Assembly (NCBI GenBank): GCA_017483575.1
Contig: JAFUWF010000030.1
Span: 19,421-83,420, forward strand
Origin: Bacteroidales bacterium
GTDB lineage: Bacteria > Bacteroidota > Bacteroidia > Bacteroidales > P3
Length of the DNA: 64,000 bases
Reading direction: 5' to 3'
Every line of letters begins with the position of its first letter. The first letter of the stretch is position 1. Both the position numbers and the translations under genes were made by a program. This document shows, piece after piece, positions 25,617 through 34,730 of this stretch. The notes below the pieces were generated by a model. It was not told the DNA's origin. It saw nothing but the letters and a program-made list of their open reading frames with translations, and did not search any database.

Positions 25617-27455
25617 ATGTCACAGAATCAGATAGTTAATAAAGAGGACCTCGTGGTCCGATTTGCTGGCGACTCGGGTGACGGCATGCAGCTCAGCGGC
25701 ACCCTGTTCTCCGACGCCTCGGCGCTGACTGGCAACGACATTGCCACGTTCCCCGATTACCCCGCTGAAATCCGCGCCCCGCACAACACCATTGCCGGCG
25801 TGAGCGGCTACCAGGTGCATGTGGGCAACCACATCTACTCCAGCGGCGACAAGTGCGACATCCTCGTCGCCATGAACCCCGCCGCCTTCAAGAGCCAGCT
25901 GAAATGGGCCAAGAAGGGCGCCACGGTCATTGTCGACATCGACACCTTCACCGACGAGGCCATGGAGAAGGCCGGCTACAAGGAGAATCCTTTCACCGAC
26001 GAGTTGGAGCGTGCCTACACCATCATCAAGGCCCCCATCACCTCGTTCACCGAGCGTATCGGCGAAGAGAAGGGCGTGGACAAGAAGACCGCCGACAAGA
26101 GCCGCAACATGTTCGCCCTCGGCATCATCTTCTACTCCACTCACAAAACCCTGGACCACACCTTTGCCTATCTGGAGCGCAAGTTCGCCAAGAAACCCGC
26201 AGTTATCGACCTCAACAAGGCCGTGCTGACCGAGGGCTATGAATATGCCGACAAGCTGGAGGTGATGCACTCGCACATCTTCGAGGTGTCGAAAGCCGAC
26301 CAGATGGAGAAGGGCCGCTATCGCAACATCACGGGCAACGTGGCCACCGCCTGGGGCCTCCTGGCCGCCAGCGAGAAGAGCGGTCGTCGCCTCTTCCTGG
26401 GCTCCTACCCCATCACCCCCGCCACCGACGTCATGGTCGAGTTGGCCAAGCACAAGAGCCTCGGCGCCCGCGTGTTCCAGGCCGAGGACGAGATTGCCGG
26501 TATCTGCTCCGCCATCGGCGCCAGCTACGCCGGTGCCCTGGCCTGCACCTCCACCTCCGGTCCCGGACTGAGCCTTAAGAGCGAAGCCCTGGGTCTGGCC
26601 GTGATGACCGAGCTGCCCCTCGTCGTCGTCGACGTGCAGCGCGGCGGTCCCAGCACGGGTCTGCCCACCAAGACCGAGCAGAGCGACCTCGACCAGGCCC
26701 TCTACGGCCGCAACGGCGAGGCCCCCCTGGTGGTCGTCGCCGCCAGCAGCAGCGCCAACTGCTTCTACTGGGCCTTCAACGCCGCCAAGATCGCCCTCGA
26801 ACACATGACCCCCGTCATCCTGCTCACCGACGGCTATCTCGGCAACGGCAGCCAGCTGTTCCGCATCCCCAGCATGAAGGACATGCCCGCCATCACCCCG
26901 CGTCTGGCCAAGGAGAACGACCCGAACTACCGTCCCTTCCGTCGCGACGAGGAGAAGTTCGCCCGCGAATGGGCCCTGCCCGGCATGGAAGGCCTGAGCC
27001 ACCGCGTCGGCGGCCTCGAGAAATGCCCCGACGGTCCTCTGAGCACCGACCCCGAGAACCACGCCCTCATGACCCGCAACCGCCAGGAGAAGGTCAACCG
27101 TGTGGCCAACTACATCCCCGACCAGCAGGTGTCCGGCAACCCCGACGCCGACCTGCTCGTCGTTGGCTGGGGTGGCACCGCCGGCGCTCTGACCCTCGCC
27201 GTCGAGGAGATGAACAACGAAGGCAAGAAGGTGGCCTACACCCACTTCAACTACATCTGCCCGCTGCCCAAAAACACCGGCGACATCCTGCGCAAGTACA
27301 AGAAGATTGTGGTCTGCGAGCTGAACAACGGCCAGTTCGCCGGCTACCTGCGCACCCAGTTCCCCGAGTGCCCCATGACCCAGTACAACAAGGTGATGGG
27401 CCTGCCCTTCGAGGTTGGCGAGCTGAAAGAGCACTTTAAAAAACTGATTGGATAA
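25617..27455 (+). CDS. korA: 2-oxoacid:ferredoxin oxidoreductase, alpha (gamma-alpha fused) subunit
   Basis: With KorB it oxidatively decarboxylates 2-oxoglutarate (or another 2-oxoacid) to the acyl-CoA, reducing ferredoxin. The N-terminal gamma-type domain (about 10-190) carries FAGDSGDGMQLSG. The alpha part begins near residue 235 with GNVATAWGLLAASEKSGRRL and has the conserved YPITPATDVM and TSTSGPGLSLKSEALGLAV. The C-terminal domain includes VVGWGGTAGALTLAVEE. 612 residues, normal for the two-subunit type in Bacteroidota. No ferredoxin-type Cys clusters, which fits Kor rather than the large pyruvate enzyme. Exact substrate is inferred from family resemblance. Confidence 0.93.
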   Translation: MSQNQIVNKEDLVVRFAGDSGDGMQLSGTLFSDASALTGNDIATFPDYPAEIRAPHNTIAGVSGYQVHVGNHIYSSGDKCDILVAMNPAAFKSQLKWAKKGATVIVDIDTFTDEAMEKAGYKENPFTDELERAYTIIKAPITSFTERIGEEKGVDKKTADKSRNMFALGIIFYSTHKTLDHTFAYLERKFAKKPAVIDLNKAVLTEGYEYADKLEVMHSHIFEVSKADQMEKGRYRNITGNVATAWGLLAASEKSGRRLFLGSYPITPATDVMVELAKHKSLGARVFQAEDEIAGICSAIGASYAGALACTSTSGPGLSLKSEALGLAVMTELPLVVVDVQRGGPSTGLPTKTEQSDLDQALYGRNGEAPLVVVAASSSANCFYWAFNAAKIALEHMTPVILLTDGYLGNGSQLFRIPSMKDMPAITPRLAKENDPNYRPFRRDEEKFAREWALPGMEGLSHRVGGLEKCPDGPLSTDPENHALMTRNRQEKVNRVANYIPDQQVSGNPDADLLVVGWGGTAGALTLAVEEMNNEGKKVAYTHFNYICPLPKNTGDILRKYKKIVVCELNNGQFAGYLRTQFPECPMTQYNKVMGLPFEVGELKEHFKKLIG

Positions 27456-27461
27456 TAGGAC

Positions 27462-27500
27462 TTCATAGGATTTCCTAGGGTTTCCTAGGGTTTCCTAGAA
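27462..27500. repeat. TTTCCTAGGG tandem spacer between korA and korB
   Basis: Tandem 10-bp words (ATTTCCTAGG, GTTTCCTAGG, GTTTCCTAGA) fill the 64-bp korA-korB spacer. CCTAGG is itself palindromic. It is within the operon transcript. Confidence 0.65.
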
Positions 27501-27519
27501 CACCAAAACAATAAAAACA

Positions 27520-28554
27520 ATGGAAAAGCATTTTGTTCCCAAAGCGGATAAAGAATACACCAAGGCTGATTTCCAGAGCGACCAGATGGTGAAGTGGTGC
27601 CCCGGCTGCGGCGACCACGCCATCCTCGCCGCCCTCCTGGCCACCTTCCCCAAGACGGGATATAAGAAAGAGAACGTTTGCATGGTCTCCGGTATCGGAT
27701 GCTCCAGCCGTATCCCCTACTATGTGGATACCTATGGCTTCCACAGCATCCACGGACGCGCCTGCGCCATTGCCACGGGCGTCAAGCTCGCCAACCCCGC
27801 CCTGAGCGTGTGGGTCAACATGGGCGACGGCGACTCCATGGCCATCGGCGGCAACCACCTCATCCACGCCGTGCGCCGCAACCAGGACCTCAACATCACC
27901 ATCTTCAACAACGAGATCTACGGCCTCACCAAGGGCCAGTACAGCCCCACGACGAAGTTCGGCCAGATCACCAAGACCTCGCCCTACGGCACCATCGACT
28001 ACCCCTTCAACCCCGGTGAGCTCGTCATGGGCGCCCAGGGCACCTTCTTCGCCCGTACGCTCGACTGCGTGCCCAACCTCTCTACCGACTGCATGACCCG
28101 CGCCGCCAAGCACGACGGCTGCTCCGTGGTCGAGGTGCTGCAGAACTGCGTCATCTTCAACGACAAGACCCATGCCGCCATCACCGACCGCGCCGTCCGC
28201 GACGATCGCACCATCGTGCTCGAGCACGGCAAGCCCATGCTCTTCGGCAAGAACAAGGAGAAAGGCCTGCGCTTCAACGGCCGCCAGCTCGAGGTTGTCA
28301 CCCTCGGCGAGAACGGCGTCACGATGGACGACATCATGGTCCACGACGAGACCACCGAGGACACCGGCATCCACATGATGCTGGCCCACATGGGTCCCGC
28401 ATCTAACCTGCCCGTGGCCCTCGGCGTCATCCGCAACGTCAAGAAAGTCTCCTACACCCAGCTCTACGAAGAGCAGATGGAAGAGCAGATGAACGTCGGC
28501 AAATACAAATGCATGGACGACCTGCTCAACAGTGGCGACACCTGGGAGGTGTGA
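27520..28554 (+). CDS. korB: 2-oxoacid:ferredoxin oxidoreductase, beta subunit
   Basis: The TPP-binding beta subunit. KWCPGCGDHAILAALL near the N-terminus and GIGCSSRIPYY carry cluster-ligand cysteines of this family. The TPP motif is MGDGDSMAIGGNHLIH with N in IFNNEIYGLTKGQYSPT. Length 344 is typical. It lies directly downstream of korA, separated only by a repeat spacer, so one operon. A hairpin followed by T-run after the stop ends the transcript. Confidence 0.94.
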   Translation: MEKHFVPKADKEYTKADFQSDQMVKWCPGCGDHAILAALLATFPKTGYKKENVCMVSGIGCSSRIPYYVDTYGFHSIHGRACAIATGVKLANPALSVWVNMGDGDSMAIGGNHLIHAVRRNQDLNITIFNNEIYGLTKGQYSPTTKFGQITKTSPYGTIDYPFNPGELVMGAQGTFFARTLDCVPNLSTDCMTRAAKHDGCSVVEVLQNCVIFNDKTHAAITDRAVRDDRTIVLEHGKPMLFGKNKEKGLRFNGRQLEVVTLGENGVTMDDIMVHDETTEDTGIHMMLAHMGPASNLPVALGVIRNVKKVSYTQLYEEQMEEQMNVGKYKCMDDLLNSGDTWEV

Positions 28555-28559
28555 CACAG

Positions 28560-28695
28560 ATAGTGGCCAGTAGCTAGTGGCCAGTAGTCAGTAGCCAGCA
28601 GTCAGTGATTGCTGGCTACTTCTTTTTTACTGACCACTGACCACTAACCACTAACCACTAACCACTAACCACTGACCACTAACCTCCAACCACTA
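28560..28695. repeat. Long degenerate heptad array downstream of korB
   Basis: The left part consists of words such as AGTGGCC, AGTAGTC, AGTAGCC and AGCAGTC. The right part has at least seven CTAACCA/CTGACCA words (28630-28690). Left and right words are roughly complementary. The array fills most of the gap between korB and the next promoter and contains a terminator hairpin. Confidence 0.75.
28590..28628 (+). terminator. korB terminator made from repeat words
   Basis: AGTAGCCAGCA (28590-28600) pairs perfectly with TGCTGGCTACT (28610-28620) over a 9-base loop, followed by TCTTTTTT. The stem arms are themselves copies of the local heptad words. Confidence 0.8.
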
Positions 28696-28703
28696 AAAAA
28701 AAT

Positions 28704-28734
28704 TTTGCCAGTTCCATCATTTTTTGTATTTTTG
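28704..28734 (+). promoter_or_regulatory. Subtilase gene promoter
   Basis: -33 TTTG at 28704-28707, 19 bp spacer, -7 TATTTTTG at 28727-28734, 25 bp before the start at 28759. This decides the start codon against the upstream ATG at 28705, which lies inside the promoter. Confidence 0.85.
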
Positions 28735-28758
28735 CATTTATTATATACATACCATCCG

Positions 28759-30891
28759 ATGAAGAAGATACTGTTTACCCTCTTAACAATGAGCATCTTA
28801 ATGGGTGCACAGGCACAAGTGAGGAAGTGTGCCATCGATACCAAGACCCTCGTGGCCGAAGAGATTGCCAACGGAGCCTCCAGCATCGACATGCTGGCGA
28901 AGATGGCCCCCGGCTTCGACCGTGCCGTGTTCGAGAAAGCCGGCATCACCTTCGGCGCCCAGGCCGGACAGATTGTGACCATGCGCGTCCCCGTGGACGC
29001 CCTACCCCTGCTGGAAAGCAACAAGCAGGTGCTGCAGTACAGCATCTCGCACAAGATCGCCCAGCAGGAGTGCGACCGCACCCGCGTCGACACCCGCACC
29101 GACAGCGTGCAGAACGGATTCGGCCTGGAGTGGGCCACGGACACCACCTTCACCGGTGAGAACGTCTACATCGGCATCACCGACTGGGGCTTCGACTACA
29201 CCCACCCCAACTACAACCACATGACCCGCGAAAACTTCCGCCTGGACATGGCCTGGGACCACTTCCGTCTGGCCGGCCCCGCCCCTGACGGCTTCGACTA
29301 CGGCACCCTCATCAGCGGCCACGGCCCCCTCTTCGCCGCCCAGGGCGACACCTCCAACCTCTACGGCTACGGTACCCACGGCACCCACGTGGCCGGCATC
29401 TGCGCCGGTCGCGGATACCAGGGCAAGAACATCGGCCAGGCCCCCAACGCACGCCTCCTCTTCTGCTCCTTCGGCCTCGGCGAGAAGGAATGGATGGACG
29501 GCGTGGCCTGGATGCGACAGGTGGCTCAGGACAGCTCCCGCCGCTTGGTCGTCAACAGCAGCTGGGGCATGTACTCCTTCAGCACCATCGACGGCACCTC
29601 GCTCCTCAGCCAGGCCATCAACGCCTGGGCCAACGCCGGCACCGTGTTCGTCACCAGCGGTGGCAACAACGGCCGCGAGACCATCCCCTTCCACATCAGC
29701 CACACCTTCCGCAACGACACCGTGGACACCCTCCGCACCGTCGTTGTCCGCGCCAGCCAGATCTACAACATCAGCGAGGCTGGCCAGGTGCTCATCATGT
29801 GGGGCGAGGAGGGCGAAGACTTCACCGCCGGCTTCCGCATCTGGAAAAACGACAGCACCTTCTGGTACAGCCCCATGTATAGCACCGCCAGCGGCGACAC
29901 CGCCATCTACGACACCCTCGACTGCGACGACCAGCGCGTGGCCTACCGCATCATGATTGAACACAGCAACATCTACAACAACCGCCCGCACATCCAGCTT
30001 GACGTCCGCAAGACCCTGATGGAGACCCACCTCTACATCACCGCCACCAGCGGCACCGTCCACGCCTGGAACCTCGCCGACAAGGAAAACCATGCCGGCA
30101 ACGAAGGCTGCACCTTCGGTGTGGCCCAGCATCCCGGATTCACCGGCGGCGACGCCCGCTACGGCGTCAGCGAACCCGCCTGCGCGGCCAAGTGCATCGC
30201 CGTGGCCGCACACACCGCCGACCACCTGAACACCAACAACGAGCTCGTCCTCGGCAGCCTCGCCGACTTCAGCAGCGCCGGACCCCTGATCAACGGCGTG
30301 ATGAAACCCGAGATTTCCGCCCCCGGCGTCAACGTCATCTCCTCCATCAGCGCCTGGACCGACGACTCCTACACCCCCAGCATGGTGCAGTCCGTCCTCG
30401 GACAACGATACTTCTGGGCCAAGATGAGCGGCACCTCCATGTCCGGCCCCGCCGTCACCGGCATCGTGGCACTCCTGCTGCAGGCCAACCCCCAACTCAG
30501 CGTCGACCAGGTCCGCGACGTCCTCTTCTCCACCGCCCGCAACGACGAGAAGACCGGTCCCCTCGTGGCCCGCGACAGCATGGACTTCCGCTGGGGCTGG
30601 GGCAAAGCCGACGCCCTCCGCGCCGTCAACAAAGCCCTCAGCTTGGTCAGCATCAACCAGGTCGAGAACCTCCGCACTCCCCTCAAGGTCTACCCCAACC
30701 CCGCCTCCTCCACGGTCACCGTGAAGACCCTCTGCGGCGAACAGCAGACCCTGAAAGTCTACACCATCGACGGACGTCTCGTCCTGCAGACCCCTGTCAA
30801 CCAGGAGGTCACCCTCAACCTCGACGGCTGGTCGCGCGGTGTCTATATCCTCCGCGTCGGTAGCCGCAGCGAGAAACTCATCGTCCGATAA
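28759..30891 (+). CDS. T9SS-sorted subtilisin-family (S8) serine protease
   Basis: The signal peptide is MKKILFTLLTMSILMGAQAQ. The S8 catalytic triad is visible: Asp in GITDWGFDYTHP (about residue 140), His in YGTHGTHVAGICAGRG (about 210) and Ser in SGTSMSGPAVTGI (about 560), with an insertion domain between His and Ser. The C-terminus is a type A T9SS sorting domain (LKVYPNPASSTVTVK, LKVYTIDGRLVLQ, GVYILRVGSRSEKLIVR). The protein of 710 residues is therefore an extracellular or surface protease. It has its own promoter. Its stop is 10 bp from the next gene, so some read-through into the following operon is likely. Confidence 0.95.
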   Translation: MKKILFTLLTMSILMGAQAQVRKCAIDTKTLVAEEIANGASSIDMLAKMAPGFDRAVFEKAGITFGAQAGQIVTMRVPVDALPLLESNKQVLQYSISHKIAQQECDRTRVDTRTDSVQNGFGLEWATDTTFTGENVYIGITDWGFDYTHPNYNHMTRENFRLDMAWDHFRLAGPAPDGFDYGTLISGHGPLFAAQGDTSNLYGYGTHGTHVAGICAGRGYQGKNIGQAPNARLLFCSFGLGEKEWMDGVAWMRQVAQDSSRRLVVNSSWGMYSFSTIDGTSLLSQAINAWANAGTVFVTSGGNNGRETIPFHISHTFRNDTVDTLRTVVVRASQIYNISEAGQVLIMWGEEGEDFTAGFRIWKNDSTFWYSPMYSTASGDTAIYDTLDCDDQRVAYRIMIEHSNIYNNRPHIQLDVRKTLMETHLYITATSGTVHAWNLADKENHAGNEGCTFGVAQHPGFTGGDARYGVSEPACAAKCIAVAAHTADHLNTNNELVLGSLADFSSAGPLINGVMKPEISAPGVNVISSISAWTDDSYTPSMVQSVLGQRYFWAKMSGTSMSGPAVTGIVALLLQANPQLSVDQVRDVLFSTARNDEKTGPLVARDSMDFRWGWGKADALRAVNKALSLVSINQVENLRTPLKVYPNPASSTVTVKTLCGEQQTLKVYTIDGRLVLQTPVNQEVTLNLDGWSRGVYILRVGSRSEKLIVR

Positions 30892-30901
30892 GCACCCGGT
30901 T

Positions 30902-31891
30902 ATGCTGAAGCTGTTCGAGAAAAGCACCGTCTTCCAGGTAGTCTTCATCTTCGTCGCTACCGCCCTGCTGTGGTCCGGCACCATCGCCGACCCGCAGCCC
31001 ATGGAGCCTGCCAGCGGCTTCGCCCCGCTCTACGCCCTTCTCTGCAGCCTCTCCCTACTCCCCACGCTCTGCACCGTCGTCGCCATGGTGCTGGTAGTCC
31101 TCTGCGGCTACTTCTTCAACCTCATGCTGACGCACGTCGGCCTGGCCTCGCAGAACAGCCTCCTCCCCACCCTCCTCTTCATCACCGCCGCCAGCGCCAG
31201 CGAGACCACCCTCTCGCCCATGCTCATTGCCTCGCTCATCACCATCGCCGTGGTCAACCTCCTCCTCCTGCGCAGCACCCTCCTCACCGTCTCCGCCGAC
31301 AAAATCTTCGGCGCCGCCGCCCTCATCGGCATCGCCTCCATGATCTACCTCCCCTCGCTCACCCTCATCGTGGCCTACCTCCTCATCGCCGTCAACTACC
31401 GCCTCTACAGCTGGCGCGACTGGATGGTGTTCCTCCTCGGTCTTCTGGCCCCCTACCTCTCTCTCTGGGCCGTGCTCCTCTTCACCGACGACCTCGTCCC
31501 CAGCTTCGAAGCCATCGCCGCCGACTTCTCCTCCATCAGCGTCTCCCTAGGGACATTCACACCCCTCCAGGCCGTCGCCAACGGATTCCTCGTGCTGGTC
31601 TTCGTCCTCAGCCTCATCATCGTCTGGCGCCGCCTTGGCGAGAAAACCATCGTCTGGCAGAAGAACGCCACCACCCTCATGCTCATCACCCTGGCGGCCG
31701 TAGCCATGCTGCCCCTCGGCCAGTTCTTCCCCGTGCGCCTCCATTTCTTCGCCATCCCCTTCGCCTTCTGCGTCACCCAGCGCCTCGGCCTCGTGCCCCG
31801 CGCCTCCCTGGCCACCCGCCGCACCTCCTGGCACAGCCACCTCTACGACCTTTTGCTCATCCTTATCGTCATCGCCGCCATCCTATGCTAG
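30902..31891 (+). CDS. DUF6427-family integral membrane protein
   Basis: The start at 30902 (MLKLFEKSTVFQVVFIFVAT) is typical of this Bacteroidota family. The 329-residue protein has about nine or ten hydrophobic segments (for example LCTVVAMVLVVLCGYFFNLM, LIASLITIAVVNLLLL, GFLVLVFVLSLIIVWRRL, LLLILIVIAAILC). The FNLMLTHVGLASQNSLLP region is typical. Function unknown; inner-membrane location is clear. The stop overlaps the rnhB start by 7 bp. Confidence 0.85.
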   Translation: MLKLFEKSTVFQVVFIFVATALLWSGTIADPQPMEPASGFAPLYALLCSLSLLPTLCTVVAMVLVVLCGYFFNLMLTHVGLASQNSLLPTLLFITAASASETTLSPMLIASLITIAVVNLLLLRSTLLTVSADKIFGAAALIGIASMIYLPSLTLIVAYLLIAVNYRLYSWRDWMVFLLGLLAPYLSLWAVLLFTDDLVPSFEAIAADFSSISVSLGTFTPLQAVANGFLVLVFVLSLIIVWRRLGEKTIVWQKNATTLMLITLAAVAMLPLGQFFPVRLHFFAIPFAFCVTQRLGLVPRASLATRRTSWHSHLYDLLLILIVIAAILC

Positions 31892-32529
31892 AGCCCAATA
31901 TCATACCAGGACGCCTCGAAGCCGGATGCGACGAGGCCGGGCGCGGCCCCCTCGCGGGCCCCGTCGTGGCCGCCGCTGTCCTCCTCCCTCCCTCCTATTC
32001 CAATCCCCTCCTCAACGACTCCAAGCAACTCTCCGAGCGGCAACGCAACCTCCTCCGTCCCGAAATCGAGCGGCAGGCCCTCGCCTGGGCCGTCGCCGTG
32101 GTCGATGCCGAGGAAATCGACAGCCTCAACATCCTCCACGCCTCCACCCACGCCATGTGCCTCGCCGCCAACGCCCTCCTGGGCACCCCGAGCCCCCAGG
32201 TCACCTCCGGCGGCACCGCCCTCGGCACCTGCCGCCCCGAGTTCCTCATCGTCGACGGCAACCGCTTCTACAACGAGACCTCCCTCCCCTACCAGTGCGT
32301 CGTCAAGGGCGACGCCAAATACATGCCCGTGGCCGCCGCCAGCATCCTCGCCAAAACCCATCGCGACGAGATCATGCTCCGGCTCCACAACCAATACCCC
32401 CTCTACGGCTGGGACCACAACAAGGGCTACCCCACCGCCGACCACTACCGCGCCATCGAGCAGTACGGCCCCACACCACTCCACCGCCGCTCCTTCGCCC
32501 TCTATCGTCAACACACCCTCTTCGAATAA
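31885..32529 (+). CDS. rnhB: Ribonuclease HII
   Basis: RNase HII removes RNA primers and single ribonucleotides from DNA. The catalytic pattern is present: CDEAGRGPLAGPVVAAAV (DEAGRG with Asp and Glu), DSKQLSERQR, the Asp in FLIVDGNRF and VKGDAKYMPVAAASILAK. The start ATG at 31885 overlaps the stop of the upstream gene; 214 residues is normal length. Downstream is the DUF6913 gene at 16 bp. It lies in a housekeeping operon. Confidence 0.95.
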   Translation: MLEPNIIPGRLEAGCDEAGRGPLAGPVVAAAVLLPPSYSNPLLNDSKQLSERQRNLLRPEIERQALAWAVAVVDAEEIDSLNILHASTHAMCLAANALLGTPSPQVTSGGTALGTCRPEFLIVDGNRFYNETSLPYQCVVKGDAKYMPVAAASILAKTHRDEIMLRLHNQYPLYGWDHNKGYPTADHYRAIEQYGPTPLHRRSFALYRQHTLFE

Positions 32530-32545
32530 TAAAAACAAATAAGAT

Positions 32546-33085
32546 ATGCTGGAATTCATCAAAAACTTCAGACGCAAGCAGATTATCCGCGACCTCAAGG
32601 CCGCCCCTCGTGACAAGCGCATCGAAAACATCCAGGAAATCAAAACCATCGGTGTCATCTGCCGCCTCGACAACGAGCAGAACTGGAACATCCTCAACCA
32701 CTTCGCCAAGGTGATGGAAAACCAAGGCAAGAAGGTCCACATCATCGCCATCCAGGAACAGGACATCAACTTCGTCGTCACCCACCAGGCCACCACCATC
32801 TGCCGCTCCAAGACCGACATCAACTTCTGGGGCCTCCCCGCCTGGAACTCCATCCAGGACTTCGCCTCCAACACCTACGACCTCCTCATCGACACCATCG
32901 GCGAAGAGAACTTCTTTTCCCAGTACCTAGCCCTGCGCACCCCGGCCTCCCTCAAGGTCGTCTACGCCACCCCCGCCGAGGACCCCACCGAGATCTTCGA
33001 CCTCATCATCCGTGGCGACGGGCGCGTGGAACTCAAGAACTTCTTCAACAACGTCATCGAATACCTCGGAATGATCAAAAAATAG
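32546..33085 (+). CDS. DUF6913-family protein
   Basis: A 179-residue cytoplasmic protein. The N-terminal basic helix (LEFIKNFRRKQIIRDLKAAP) is followed by a Rossmann-like alternation (IKTIGVICRLDNEQNWNIL, GKKVHIIAIQEQDINF), ending in YDLLIDTIGEEN and IRGDGRVELKNFFNNVIEYL. This matches a Bacteroidota-specific family usually found just upstream of dapA, as here (9 bp spacing). Biochemical role unknown. Confidence 0.8.
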   Translation: MLEFIKNFRRKQIIRDLKAAPRDKRIENIQEIKTIGVICRLDNEQNWNILNHFAKVMENQGKKVHIIAIQEQDINFVVTHQATTICRSKTDINFWGLPAWNSIQDFASNTYDLLIDTIGEENFFSQYLALRTPASLKVVYATPAEDPTEIFDLIIRGDGRVELKNFFNNVIEYLGMIKK

Positions 33086-33094
33086 CACTCACTC

Positions 33095-33988
33095 ATGAAA
33101 CAACAACCCATATTCTCCGGCACCGGCGTAGCCCTCATCACCCCCTTCCGCCGCCAACAGGAAACCGTCGACTTCACCAAGCTCGAAGCCCTCATCGAGC
33201 ACATCATAGCCTCCGGCGTCGACTACATCGTGGCCCTCGGCACCACCTCCGAAGCCGCCACCATGACCCCCGCCGAACGCTCCGCCGTCCAGGAATTCAT
33301 CGTCGAAACCGTCAGCGGTCGACTCCCCATCATGCTCGGCCTCGGCGGCAACAACACCCTCAACCTCACCGACACCATAGCCTCCACCAACTTCGACGGC
33401 ATCTCCGGCATCCTCTCCGTCACCCCCTTCTACAACAAGCCCAACCAGCGCGGCCTCCTCGAGCACTACCGCAACATCGCCGAAGCCTCGCCCGTGCCCG
33501 TCGTCATCTACAACGTCCCCGGCCGCACCGGCGTCAACCTCGCCGCCGAAACCACCCTCACCCTCGCTCGCGAATGCCCCAACATCATCGGCATCAAGGA
33601 GGCCTCCGGCAACATCCAGCAGGCCATGGAGATCCTCCGCCAGCGCCCGGCAGGCTTCCGCGTCATCTCCGGCGACGACGCCCTCACCTACCCCCTCCTC
33701 GCCCTCGGCGCCGACGGCGTCATCTCCGTCATGGCCAACGCCCTCCCCAAGGAGATGTCCGACATGGTACGCTTCGCCCTCAAAGGCGACCTCAAGAAGG
33801 CCCTCCCCCTCCAGATGAAGATGCTCCCCCTCATGAACGCCATCTTCGACGAAGGCAACCCCACCGGCATCAAGGCTCTCCTCGAAATCCAAGGCTCCAT
33901 CACCAACATACTCCGCCTCCCCCTCGTCAAAGCCTCCAAAACCCTCACCAACAAACTCTCCGCCCTCTACAATGAATTTAAAAACTAG
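33095..33988 (+). CDS. dapA: 4-hydroxy-tetrahydrodipicolinate synthase
   Basis: This condenses pyruvate and aspartate semialdehyde, the first committed step of lysine/diaminopimelate synthesis. A TIM barrel of 297 residues. The pyruvate-site motif GTTSEAATM, the catalytic Tyr in VVIYNVPGRTGVN and the Schiff-base Lys in IIGIKEASG are all present. The 3' end overlaps the next gene start by 17 bp, showing tight translational coupling. Confidence 0.96.
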   Translation: MKQQPIFSGTGVALITPFRRQQETVDFTKLEALIEHIIASGVDYIVALGTTSEAATMTPAERSAVQEFIVETVSGRLPIMLGLGGNNTLNLTDTIASTNFDGISGILSVTPFYNKPNQRGLLEHYRNIAEASPVPVVIYNVPGRTGVNLAAETTLTLARECPNIIGIKEASGNIQQAMEILRQRPAGFRVISGDDALTYPLLALGADGVISVMANALPKEMSDMVRFALKGDLKKALPLQMKMLPLMNAIFDEGNPTGIKALLEIQGSITNILRLPLVKASKTLTNKLSALYNEFKN

Positions 33989-34709
33989 ACTCGACGACGT
34001 ACGCGCCGAATACCTCCGGCGCCTCTCCCCCTCCGATGCCGCCGACACCTCGCTCCTCGCCCTCATCGAGCAGCACATCACGGCACGCATGGGCAAAATG
34101 CTGCGCCCACAACTCCTCCTCCTCGCCGCCGACACCCTCGGCCAGGCCGACACCCCCCGCACCACGCTCCTCGCCGTCGCCGTCGAAATGCTCCACAACG
34201 CCTCCCTCCTCCACGACGACGTCATCGACCACGACGACACCCGTCGCGGACAACCCTCCGTCAACGCCCGCTTCGGCAACACCGCCGCCGTCCTCGCCGG
34301 CGACTACCTCCTCTCCCAGGTAATGGCCATCCTCCACCAAGTCGGCGACCGCGACGCCTCCTCCCTCGTCAACCGCACCGTCACCTCCATGGTCCAGGCC
34401 GAACTCCTCCAACTCGAAAGTCATGAAGCCATGAAGTCGCAAAGTCATGAAGTCTCCACGACTCCACGGCTCCACGACTCCACGACCTACCTCCGCATCA
34501 TCGACGGCAAAACCGCCTCCCTCTTCGCCTGCGCCTGCGCCCTCGGCAACCCCCTCTACTACGACTTCGGCCTCCACTACGGACGCCTCTTCCAGCTCCG
34601 CGACGACATCGCCGACCACGAGGACAACCCCTTCACCGCCACCCTCATCGAACAGGAACAGCAAGCCCTCCTTGCAATAAAAGACCACCTTCCGGTACAA
34701 AACATATAA
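33972..34709 (+). CDS. Polyprenyl diphosphate synthase, shortened and carrying an in-frame repeat insert
   Basis: A trans-prenyltransferase making the polyprenyl chain for quinones. The first Asp-rich motif is HDDVIDHDDTRRG and the second is FQLRDDIADH; YLRIIDGKTASLF precedes it. Two oddities are visible. The loop between VQAELLQL and TYLRIIDGKT contains about 22 residues encoded by tandem repeats (34417-34486). Only about 35 residues follow the second motif, where long-chain synthases usually have about 75, so the protein (245 residues) is short. It may still be active because both motifs and the core helices are present, but this is uncertain. Confidence 0.85.
   Translation: MNLKTRLDDVRAEYLRRLSPSDAADTSLLALIEQHITARMGKMLRPQLLLLAADTLGQADTPRTTLLAVAVEMLHNASLLHDDVIDHDDTRRGQPSVNARFGNTAAVLAGDYLLSQVMAILHQVGDRDASSLVNRTVTSMVQAELLQLESHEAMKSQSHEVSTTPRLHDSTTYLRIIDGKTASLFACACALGNPLYYDFGLHYGRLFQLRDDIADHEDNPFTATLIEQEQQALLAIKDHLPVQNI
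34417..34486. repeat. In-frame palindromic octad repeat inside polyprenyl synthase gene
   Basis: The left arm has words GTCATGAA, GCCATGAA, GTCGCAAA, GTCATGAA. The right arm is four units TCCACGAC, TCCACGGC, TCCACGAC, TCCACGAC (34455-34486). The right arm reversed and complemented (GTCGTGGA units, one GCCGTGGA) matches the left words except for A/G transitions. The insert is in frame and gives a low-complexity peptide. Confidence 0.8.
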
Positions 34710-34730
34710 AACAATAAAAATCATAAAACA

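Noticed and set aside
25620-27434. 604-codon minus-strand frame opposite korA
   Set aside because: Shadow of a conserved enzyme gene; no motifs or start context.
28560-28695. CRISPR-like array
   Set aside because: Units are 7 bp, degenerate and lack unique spacers of constant length; no cas genes nearby.
29002-31002. 666-codon minus-strand frame opposite the subtilase
   Set aside because: Shadow frame; the subtilase triad and sorting domain are on the plus strand.
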